A DNA stretch of 7,494 nt from Syntrophobacterales bacterium (GTDB taxonomy: Bacteria > Desulfobacterota > Syntrophia > Syntrophales > JAAYKM01), in contig JAITWQ010000128.1 in the NCBI GenBank assembly GCA_031285215.1, positions 1 through 7,494 on the forward strand, given 5' to 3'. The position numbers and the translations under genes were made by a program. Below, piece after piece: positions 1-6,900 of the stretch. Position 1 is the stretch's first letter. Each line of letters begins with the position of its first letter. The notes below the pieces were generated by a model. The model searched no databases and was not told the DNA's origin. It worked only from the letters and a program-made list of their open reading frames with translations.

Positions 1-134
1 CCGGCAGTTAAAGAGGCATGCTAAATAATTATCAAACCCTTTTGCGAAGTCTGTTTCGTAAACAAAATAGAGCAAATGCCGATCAGATTAAGTTGGAAGC
101 GACAGCCAAGTGCAATATATGGACTATATTCTTC
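1..134. other. Upstream flank without an assignable gene
   Basis: AT-rich sequence in which I cannot support a gene. Two forward frames enter from the left edge and stop almost at once (TAA at 22-24 and TAA at 26-28), so the last seven or eight codons of an upstream gene could lie here, but which frame is real cannot be decided. A short inverted repeat, AATATA (114-119) and TATATT (125-130) with a 5-base loop, could be an operator-like site or chance in AT-rich DNA. Confidence 0.3.
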
Positions 135-158
135 GGAGGGTAATTTTGTTTGCCCTCC
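135..158 (+). promoter_or_regulatory. Hairpin upstream of the antitoxin gene
   Basis: GGAGGG at 135-140 pairs perfectly with CCCTCC at 153-158. The stem can extend inward by T141-G152, A142-T151 and A143-T150, leaving a 6-base loop, so about nine pairs in all. No T-run follows directly, which argues against a simple intrinsic terminator. The right arm overlaps the proposed -35 box (150-155). A repressor-bound inverted repeat in an autoregulated antitoxin promoter would fit, but this is inference. It could equally be a terminator remnant of an upstream gene. Confidence 0.4.
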
Positions 159-178
159 CGCATTATATTGTTTATATT
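150..178 (+). promoter_or_regulatory. Candidate sigma-70-type promoter for the antitoxin gene
   Basis: TTGCCC (150-155) and TATATT (173-178) are separated by 17 bases and match the sigma-70 consensus at 4 of 6 and 5 of 6 positions. Transcription would begin near 185 and give a leader of about 35 bases before the ATG at 220. This also argues against the in-frame upstream ATGs at 76 and 184 being the real start. The region is AT-rich, so a chance match is possible. Confidence 0.4.
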
Positions 179-219
179 TAATCATGAATTTCAGGACAAA
201 AGAGGAGGTTTCATTCGTC

Positions 220-447
220 ATGCAGATTATACGGTTTGAGTCCATCATAGAGGGTAATTTGATACGAATTCCTGAAGAATATGTAAATCAAATCCCTGCA
301 AGAGTGGCAGTAACTCTTGTGGATGTGGAAAAACCAAAATTCAGACCTAAAATTAAAAAAGAGCTGCCGGGTATTGAGGAATTCCAACCTGTGTTAGACA
401 CAAAGGGCTGGAAATTTGATCGTGAGGAAGCTAATGAGCGGCGTTAG
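220..447 (+). CDS. VapB-like antitoxin of a PIN-type toxin-antitoxin pair
   Basis: Small 75-residue protein, by inference a cytoplasmic antitoxin that would bind a PIN-domain ribonuclease toxin and repress its own promoter. The N-terminal half (about residues 1-38) has the alternating beta pattern of short swapped-hairpin/AbrB-like antitoxins, with a segment reading EGNLIRIPEEY. The C-terminal part is charged and would be the toxin-binding tail, ending GWKFDREEANERR, an ending I associate with antitoxins encoded just before PIN toxins. The ATG at 220 is chosen because AGGAGG at 203-208 lies 11 bases upstream; the same frame is open further up to ATGs at 184 and 76, but the residues added there look non-coding and overlap the hairpin and promoter candidates. 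The next reading frame starts at 434, overlapping this gene by 14 bases as toxin genes commonly do, but it stops after ten codons. The antitoxin therefore appears to be an orphan. The assignment rests on pattern recognition, not on an alignment. Confidence 0.65.
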   Translation: MQIIRFESIIEGNLIRIPEEYVNQIPARVAVTLVDVEKPKFRPKIKKELPGIEEFQPVLDTKGWKFDREEANERR

Positions 448-466
448 AGCCTTTGTTGAAGGGTAG
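434..466 (+). pseudogene. Truncated start of a PIN-domain (VapC-like) toxin
   Basis: ATG at 434 overlaps the end of the antitoxin gene and opens a frame reading MSGVRAFVEG before TAG at 464-466. PIN toxins often begin with a similar hydrophobic strand leading directly into the catalytic Asp (typically ...FVDTNV). Here the sequence follows that pattern up to FV, then gives EG and a stop exactly where DTN would be expected. I read this as the 5' stub of a toxin gene whose body was deleted or replaced. No further PIN motifs are visible in any forward frame up to 688. The stub is very short, so a chance resemblance remains possible. Confidence 0.4.
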
Positions 467-498
467 CTTGCCATCAAAAATATCTTTAAAGACTGATC

Positions 499-618
499 AT
501 GAACATTCAAATAAAAGAATTAAACGATGGCCGCTCCATCCGCTTATTCTCTCTGTCACAAAAGCTGAGAAGCACACCCAAAATACAACTTCAGTATTAC
601 GATGAGCCTATACAATGA
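499..618 (+). CDS. Small hypothetical ORF of unknown nature
   Basis: ATG at 499 opens a 39-codon frame ending TGA at 616-618 (protein starts MNIQIKELNDGRSIRLFSLS). It has no convincing ribosome binding site: the bases before it are AAAGACTGATC. The product shows no signal peptide, membrane segment or motif that I recognise. It lies in the AT-rich stretch between the truncated toxin and the M16 operon, so it may be a decayed gene fragment or chance. The remaining sequence to 688 holds nothing else I can support. Confidence 0.2.
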   Translation: MNIQIKELNDGRSIRLFSLSQKLRSTPKIQLQYYDEPIQ

Positions 619-688
619 AAACCAGCGGCACAGATATTAACAGAAAATTAAAGATGTTTGTAAGGAAGGGAAAATAATAATTTACCAA

Positions 689-2215
689 ATGCTGACTTAT
701 ATCAATTTCAGAAAAGCTGTTTTTATAACTTTGCTTCTAATACTTGCCATGGCGACCATGGGAGCTTTCCTCCTCACCGCTCCGGCTGCGGCCATGGACC
801 TGAACAGCCGCGTGGAAAAATTTGTTTTGCCCAACGGGTTGACAATTCTGGTTTTGGAACGCCATATAAGCCCCACCGTTTCTCTGTACATCCGCTATAA
901 AGTGGGCGCCGCCTACGAACAGTCGGGAGAGACAGGAATGGCGCATTTTCTGGAACATATGATGTTCAAAGGAACGACAACCATCGGCGCTAAACATCCG
1001 GAAGAAGAAAAAAGAATCCTCTCCCAGATTAAAACGCTGGGGGAATTGATTGACCGGGAGCGGCAGCGGTCAGACAAGGGGCAAGAAGAAAAGATAACAA
1101 ACTGGCAGGCCCGGTTGGATGCTTTGCAGGCGGAGCACCGCAAATTGTACATTCCCAACGAAATGGACCGCCTCTATACGGAAAACGGGGCCGAACATTT
1201 TAACGCCAACACCTCCCAGGATATGACAACCTACCTTGTCAGCCTTCCCGCCAATAAAACAGAGCTGTGGGCGCGAATAGAAAGCGACCGCATGACCAAT
1301 ACCGTCTTTCGCGACTTTTATGTGGAGCGTCAGGTCATCCGCGAAGAGAGAAGACAGCGGATTGAAGCTGATCCGGAAGGAAGCCTTTTCGAGCAATTTC
1401 TTGCCGCAGCTTTTGTAGCGCATCCATACGGGCGGCCTGTCATCGGCTGGCCTTCCGATATGGAAAATCTTTCTCAAGAGGCAATGACGGCCTTTTTGAA
1501 AAAATATTATACGCCCGCCAACGCGGTTATCGCCGTTGTGGGTCACGTACACACCCCGGACATAATAAAGCAAATCCAAAATTACTTCGGCGCAATTCCC
1601 TCCCCGGCCGTCACGCCGCCCCTTTTGACGCAAGAGCCGCCGCAAAATGGAGAAAGGCGCGTCACGGTGGCCTGGGATGCCAGCCCCACTTTGATGATCG
1701 GCTACCATAAACCGAATATCCCTCACCGGGATGATTACGTATTTGATCTTATCGATGCCATCCTCAGCAAAGGGCGGACGTCCCGCCTCCATCGCCTCCT
1801 GGTTCAGGAAAAAGGCGTTGCGGAAAAGATATTAACGGGCAGCGGCCTTCCGGGAAATCGTTATCCCAATCTCTTTGTCATCATGGCCACGCCAAGGGCG
1901 CATCATACCCATCAGGAACTGGAAGGGCTGATCTATGAGGAACTGGAGCGCCTGGCAAAAGAACCCGTTGGTGAAGAGGAACTGGAAAAAGTTAAGAACA
2001 TTTTACGGGCTGATTATCTTCGCGGCCTGACCTCCAATAAGCGTCTGGCGGAACAGCTGTCCTACTTTGAAGCCATGGTTGGCGATTACCGCTACATGAC
2101 CACTTATCTGGACACGATGGAAACCATTACCGCCGCAGATATTCAGCGGGCGGCCCGGACGTATCTGACTCCCGCGAACAGAACGGTGGGAACCATTACC
2201 CAAAAGGAGAAATAA
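689..2215 (+). CDS. M16B zinc metallopeptidase, catalytic subunit, exported
   Basis: Exported zinc endopeptidase of 508 residues. Residues 1-35 form a Sec signal peptide (hydrophobic core about 11-30, likely cleavage after APAAA). The N-terminal M16 domain carries the inverted zinc motif HFLEH (H86, E89 catalytic, H90), with E219 in VIREE the likely third zinc ligand. H90 and E219 are 129 residues apart, against about 76 in classical members; the excess of roughly 53 residues is a charged, helix-prone insert at about 101-160. A second M16 domain follows (about 265-500). At the place of the substrate-binding Arg/Tyr pair it has V372 and E379, so this half-site is missing and should be supplied by the next gene's product. 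The stop at 2213-2215 is followed after one base by the next ATG, showing a translationally linked operon. AAGGAAGGG at 662-670 lies 18 bases before the ATG at 689, unusually far; no better start is evident, although an ATT at 680 would be spaced more normally. Likely role: periplasmic peptide or protein degradation; the substrate is unknown. Confidence 0.92.
   Translation: MLTYINFRKAVFITLLLILAMATMGAFLLTAPAAAMDLNSRVEKFVLPNGLTILVLERHISPTVSLYIRYKVGAAYEQSGETGMAHFLEHMMFKGTTTIGAKHPEEEKRILSQIKTLGELIDRERQRSDKGQEEKITNWQARLDALQAEHRKLYIPNEMDRLYTENGAEHFNANTSQDMTTYLVSLPANKTELWARIESDRMTNTVFRDFYVERQVIREERRQRIEADPEGSLFEQFLAAAFVAHPYGRPVIGWPSDMENLSQEAMTAFLKKYYTPANAVIAVVGHVHTPDIIKQIQNYFGAIPSPAVTPPLLTQEPPQNGERRVTVAWDASPTLMIGYHKPNIPHRDDYVFDLIDAILSKGRTSRLHRLLVQEKGVAEKILTGSGLPGNRYPNLFVIMATPRAHHTHQELEGLIYEELERLAKEPVGEEELEKVKNILRADYLRGLTSNKRLAEQLSYFEAMVGDYRYMTTYLDTMETITAADIQRAARTYLTPANRTVGTITQKEK
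2202..2209 (+). promoter_or_regulatory. Ribosome binding site of the second M16 gene
   Basis: AAAAGGAG sits inside the last codons of the first M16 gene, seven bases before the ATG at 2217. Only one base separates the upstream TAA from this ATG, so ribosomes finishing the first subunit can reinitiate directly, which would favour matched amounts of the two subunits. This site fixes the start of the second gene. Confidence 0.75.
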
Positions 2216-2216
2216 C

Positions 2217-3734
2217 ATGGGACGTTTCTTTTACAGACCATTACATGGCAAAATGGTATCCGCTGGGAAAATTTTTCCCCTTACTGTCCTGTTTTTCCTG
2301 ATTCTTAACCTCATCGTTATTGTTTCACCGCCGGGGGCGGCAGGGGAACAATTCCCCTCCGGTCATGAGGTCATTGCCAAAGTAACAAAAAAGGAACCGT
2401 CCGCCGGAAAAAAGAATCAGGCGGCTCCGAAAAAACTTACCGCCCCTGACCACATCGTCTATCCTCCTTTGGATTATCAGATTCCGTCATCTCACAAAAT
2501 CACCCTGCCCAATGGCATCCGTCTTTTCATTCTCGAAGATAAGGAACTGCCCCTGGTTGAGATCACCGTGCTGATCGGAACAGGCTCGGCCCATGACCCG
2601 GAAGGGCGCGAAGGTCTTGCCGAACTTGTCTGCCGCTCCATGCGCACAGCCGGTGTTACAGGCATGAAAAGCGATGCCGTGGATGATCTTCTGGACCGCT
2701 ATGCCATCCGCATAACGCCCGCCGCCGATATGGAAATGAGCCGTTTTTCATTATCCGTCCTGAAGGAAAATTTGGACACGGGTCTGGATGTCCTCGCCCG
2801 TATGGTGCAGACCCCCGCATTTGAAAAGGGAAAAGTACGATTGGAGAAGAATCTCCTCAAAGAAGGTCTGCGGCGGCTTGAAGACGATCCGCCCCAATAC
2901 GCCTTCCGCGAATTAAGAAGGCATCTCTACAAAAATGATTCCCGGGGAAGGCAGAAAACGAAAGCCTCCCTTGACGCTATTAAGGAGGCAGACCTTGTTT
3001 CCTTCCACCGGAAAAATTTCTCCCCTGCCAATATGATGATGGCCGTGACGGGCGATATCAGCCCCGCAGAGGCGGAGAAGATGATTTTATCCCGCTTCTT
3101 CCCTGCTGATGCCGCCATACGGGAAAGACCAGCGCCCCTTCCGGCGCCTCCTTTTTCCGGAGATGGAGCGACGATTTTCGTCCCCAAAGAAACGCCCCAA
3201 TCCGTCATCCTCATGGGTTTTCCCGCTCCGTCACGGAAAGAAGCCGATTACTTCGCCTTTGCCGTTCTTGATTTCATCCTCGGAAGCGGCGGTTTTCAAT
3301 CCCATATTTTCCGCGAGATTCGCAGCAATCACGGATTAGCCTACAGCGCGGGAAGTTTTTACAAAGCCCGGGATAATTACGGCGTTCTTTCGGCCTACGC
3401 CATGACCAAGTCGGCATCGGCAAACCAGACGCTGACGATGATGAAATCCATTATGACCCATTTTGCCCAGAATCCGCCTTCGCCAGAGGAACTCCGATGG
3501 GCAAAGACGGCGATGATCAACAATTTCCTTTTCTCCTTCGACAGCGCGAACCAAATTGCCACACAGGAAATGACGGCAGCATTTGACGGCCTGCCGGAAA
3601 ATTTTTTACGCCATTATCGGGAAAATATTGAAAATGTCACCCAGGAAGATGTGCGGGCAGCGGGAGAAAAATATCTTCTTTTGCCAAAAGCCACCATTGT
3701 GATTCTGGGAGAGAAAGAACAAGAAACACCGTGA
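2217..3734 (+). CDS. M16B peptidase-like non-catalytic partner subunit, exported
   Basis: Protein of 505 residues with an N-terminal hydrophobic segment (about 19-38), a signal peptide with likely cleavage near GAAG (40-43), then a Lys/Pro-rich linker (about 44-90) before the first M16 domain. Where active members have HxxEH, this one reads E136-L-V-C139-R140 after GLA, so both zinc histidines and the catalytic glutamate are gone and it cannot hold the metal. In the second domain it keeps the conserved R369 and Y376 in a RSNHGLAY context; this Arg/Tyr pair binds the substrate backbone in M16 enzymes. It therefore complements the upstream subunit, which has the zinc site and lacks the pair. 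This matches the known heterodimeric M16B arrangement (for example the Sphingomonas Sph2681/Sph2682 pair, recalled from literature). It should act in the periplasm as an obligate partner. It is co-transcribed with the upstream gene and has its own ribosome binding site. Confidence 0.9.
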   Translation: MGRFFYRPLHGKMVSAGKIFPLTVLFFLILNLIVIVSPPGAAGEQFPSGHEVIAKVTKKEPSAGKKNQAAPKKLTAPDHIVYPPLDYQIPSSHKITLPNGIRLFILEDKELPLVEITVLIGTGSAHDPEGREGLAELVCRSMRTAGVTGMKSDAVDDLLDRYAIRITPAADMEMSRFSLSVLKENLDTGLDVLARMVQTPAFEKGKVRLEKNLLKEGLRRLEDDPPQYAFRELRRHLYKNDSRGRQKTKASLDAIKEADLVSFHRKNFSPANMMMAVTGDISPAEAEKMILSRFFPADAAIRERPAPLPAPPFSGDGATIFVPKETPQSVILMGFPAPSRKEADYFAFAVLDFILGSGGFQSHIFREIRSNHGLAYSAGSFYKARDNYGVLSAYAMTKSASANQTLTMMKSIMTHFAQNPPSPEELRWAKTAMINNFLFSFDSANQIATQEMTAAFDGLPENFLRHYRENIENVTQEDVRAAGEKYLLLPKATIVILGEKEQETP

Positions 3735-3757
3735 GGGGAAAATAATTGTTTTTCCTT
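3735..3757 (+). terminator. Weak intrinsic terminator candidate after the M16 operon
   Basis: Directly after the TGA, GGAAAA (3737-3742) pairs with TTTTCC (3750-3755) across a 7-base loop; two G-T pairs could extend the stem to 3735-3757. The stem is AT-rich and weak. The bases after it are TTCCGTAATG rather than a clean T-run, though further T-rich stretches lie nearby. Partial read-through into the next gene is plausible. Confidence 0.3.
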
Positions 3758-3774
3758 TTCCGTAATGTTATATT
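3746..3774 (+). promoter_or_regulatory. Candidate promoter for the YD-repeat gene
   Basis: TTGTTT (3746-3751) and TATATT (3769-3774) are separated by 17 bases; they match the sigma-70 consensus at 3 of 6 and 5 of 6 positions. Transcription would start near 3781 and leave a leader of about 170 bases before the ATG at 3954. The -35 box lies within the terminator candidate. The surrounding DNA is AT-rich, so confidence is low. Confidence 0.3.
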
Positions 3775-3953
3775 TTTGCCTATATTTATTGGAGTTTTTG
3801 TAAGAGTTTTATTGCGGATGGTTTTGTGTTTTGCCGTAGCGTTTTTCGTCCGCGTTTTTGCAGTTTGGTTGCCGGGGTTGGTTTTTCGTTTTCCCTGTCG
3901 GTGGTGTTAGTGGACTTATTCCCTTCCCTCTTCTTGCTAAACAGGAGTGATCT
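3775..3953 (+). other. Non-coding leader with an A-poor G/T-rich stretch
   Basis: No forward gene is visible. From 3819 to 3908 (90 bases) only two A residues occur (3838 and 3862), and the stretch is dominated by T and G. Short words recur: GCGTTTTT at 3839 and 3852, and GTTTTTCGT at 3841 and 3881. GCGGA at 3814-3818 could pair with TCCGC at 3849-3853, but the loop is long. The reverse strand is open for 60 codons here, giving a low-complexity Lys/Thr/Arg-rich product with no ribosome binding site that I recognise; I regard that as a composition artefact. AGGAG at 3943-3947, six bases before the ATG at 3954, is a good ribosome binding site for the downstream gene. Confidence 0.5.
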
Positions 3954-6900
3954 ATGGGCAGTTTTCATCGTTTGTTTTCTTTCCCGCGGATGATCAGAAT
4001 AACCCTCCTTCTTCTCTTTTATTGTTTTTTCTTTGCGCCACAGGCTTGGTGCGGAAGTGTTTCCGTAACGGCTAGTGTCGGCGCTGATGGAGGCGTAACG
4101 GTTACGGCAAACGGAACTTTTGCTGCTTGCATCAACCCCAACGGTACGACCACTAATTCGGGATGGGTATATTTATATCCTCCGAATTACTATACTTCTG
4201 ACTGTCAGGCTTCTGGTAATGGTTCGGCTTCGTGTTTTAAAGTTTATAATCGTTCTGGCCTTCATGGTGACAATGTCTTCACCGGAAAAGTAACTGATTG
4301 TCAGGGTACAGTAACCGATACCTATACCCTTTCTCTGGATAACACGCCGACTGTTTCTGTAACCAGCCCGATTGGTACGGTATCCGGCCCTTTCGATATT
4401 GCGGGTACGGCCACCTTCACACCAACACTGAGCGAAACAAAGGGATGGATCAAACTTTTTTTAAACGGGTCATCGACATGGATGCCATCTAAAACCTGCA
4501 AAACGGAAACATGTTCTTTCAGCTATGAAGAATTGACGGGTACTAAGCGAGAGCTGACTAGTGGCGAGTATACCGTGAGATTAGAAGCAACTCAAAGCCT
4601 CACTGCCAGCGATACCAGTGCTTTTACCGTTAATAACACACCCACTGTCACTGTGACCTCACCCAGTGGCACCGTATCTGGACCCTTTAATATTACGGGA
4701 ACGGCCACCTTTAAGCCGACCCTAAGCGCCACAAAAGGAACGATTAAATTTTATTTGAACAACTCTTTGCTACCTATGGCATCTAAAACATGTTCAACGG
4801 AGACCTGCTCTTTCAACTATGAAGAGGTGAAGGGGACGAAATACGAGATGAATCATGGCGGCCCCTATACGGCAAAGTTGGTGGCCGAGAGTGCTTGGAG
4901 TGGTTCCGTCAGCGACATCAGTACCTTTAACGTTGACAACATGCCCGCCATCGCCATTACTTCCCCTCAAAGCGGGACAGTATCAGCGTCAACGGCAATG
5001 CTTTCCGATATTACCGGTATCGCCACCTTTAAGCCAACTTCCAGCGCCACCAAAGGTACGATTAAGCTTTACATGAACGGGTCTCTATATGCGACCACTA
5101 CCAAAACCTGTACTACGGAAATTTGCTCCTTCAGCTATAAGGAAGTGAAGGGTCAGATATTTAATTTCCAGGCCGGTTCCAATTACACCATCAAGCTGGA
5201 AGCCACAGCCGGCGGTGCTTCGGCATCAGACACCAAAGCAATTGAGGTGGTGGCTGATGAGGCTGAAGACGGCAAGCTGAAGATATGCGACCTTGCTTCT
5301 TCCGCCAACGTGGCCAGCGGCGATCTTGCCGATTCTTTGGAGCTTTTCTCCCTTACCGGTTCAGGTCTTTCACTTAGTTACTCCCGCATGGAAGAGAGAA
5401 AAGGTCCTTTGGGCCAAGGCTGGATGCACAGTTATGCTGCCCGTGTGGAAAGCGGCGGGACAAATTATTTCCTTACCGAGGGTAACGGCAGTCGCACAAC
5501 CCTTGCCAGTAAAGGCAGCAATACCTACATGCCCAACGGCTCCATCTTTCCCAAGCTGGTGGTGGTACCGAATCAATCTTCCACTCTGACTTTTCAGGAT
5601 GGCCGGCGCTACCTCTTTGATCAAAACGGAAAACTCCAGAGCATGGCAGACCGAAACGGGAACGCCGCTGTCCTCACCTATGATAACGCTGGTCTTCTCA
5701 CTCAGGTTACCGATCACGCCGGACGCGTTATCACCTTCACCCATGACCTTGATAACCGTATCGAAACCATCACCGACCTCATGGGTAACATCCACAACAT
5801 GACCCATACGGATGATTTTCTGACTGAGGTAACGACAACTCCGCCCGGTGGAGGGAGCAGTGCTTCCCATACCTGGTCTTACGCCTACAACAACGAAGGT
5901 TTACTTTCCGCCAAGACCAGCCCCGCCGGTCATACAACCCTTTACGCCTATGATACCCTGCGGCGGGTTAATCAGGTGACCACGCCCGACGGCAAGACGA
6001 AAACAATCACCTATCCCGCGGCGGGAACAACAACTGCCGTCCGCACCACAACCTTCACGGATGAAGACGGCGGCATCTGGACTTATATCTACGATGTCCA
6101 GAAGGGACGCCTCCAGTCTCTGACCGACCCTCTGGGCAATGTGACCGCCTACACTTACGATTCGTCCAAACGCCTCACAGCTCGTACCGATGCCCGGAAT
6201 AACAAGACGACCTACACCTACGACGCCGCCGGCAATGTAGCAACCATGACCGACGCCCTTAATAAGAAAACCTCCTATCTCTACAACGCCCTGGGCCAGG
6301 TGACCAAAATCACCAATCCCTTAAACGGCATTACCAACATAACCTACGACACCCTGGGCAATCTCCTGACAACGACCTCGCCCCTGGGCAATGTGACCAC
6401 CTATACCTATGACGCACGGGGTAACGTCACCTCCATCACCGACGCCAGAAATAAAGTGACGGCGTTCACCTATGATAATTATAACAACCTGCTCACGGTG
6501 ACAGATGCCACCAACCTTACCACCACTTTCACCTATGACGCCTTCGGGAACCGCCTTACGGAAACCGACGGCCTTGGTCAGACAACGACCTTCACTTATG
6601 ACACTTTCAACCGCTTGCAGTCCGTGACGGATTCGTTAAACAATACGACCCATTATGCCTATGACGACATGGGTAATATGATCACCCTTACGGACGCAAA
6701 GAACCGCAATACGGCCTATGAATACACCTGGAAAAATAACATCAGTAAAGTGACGGATGCCTTAAACGGCATGACGACCTATGCCTACGGCGCGGCGTGC
6801 GGCTCCTGCGGCGGCGGAGCCAATACCCTGACATCACTAACCGACGCCAAAGGGCAGACGACGTCGTGGCATTATGACCTTGCGGGACGCCTCACCAAAG

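Noticed and set aside
76..219. Upstream extension of the antitoxin frame to ATGs at 76 or 184
   Set aside because: The added residues look non-coding, overlap the hairpin and promoter candidates, and neither ATG has a good ribosome binding site, while AGGAGG precedes the ATG at 220.
21..248. Reverse-strand 75-codon ORF
   Set aside because: It overlaps the antitoxin start and its control region, has no recognisable domain, and fits chance in AT-rich DNA.
1070..1792. Reverse-strand 240-codon ORF inside the first M16 gene
   Set aside because: The forward frame encodes a clear M16 peptidase with its motifs; the reverse product is a shadow of that codon pattern.
3786..3968. Reverse-strand 60-codon Lys/Thr/Arg-rich ORF in the leader
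   Set aside because: It follows directly from the A-poor G/T-rich skew (A/C-rich on the other strand), is low complexity, and runs into the start of the YD-repeat gene.
4017..4058. Lipoprotein signal at C33 of the YD-repeat protein
   Set aside because: The residues before the cysteine are Q-A-W; Trp just before the cysteine does not fit a lipobox, so a standard signal peptidase I site is preferred.
5370..5870. Reverse-strand 166-codon ORF, and forward frame-shifted ORFs at 4855-5076, 5293-5589 and 5599-5802
   Set aside because: All lie inside the continuous YD-repeat reading frame, which has recognisable repeats throughout; these are shadows.
6156..6788. 63-base periodic repeats considered as a CRISPR or satellite array
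   Set aside because: The periodicity is at the protein level, with degenerate DNA and a continuous reading frame; there are no identical repeats with unique spacers.
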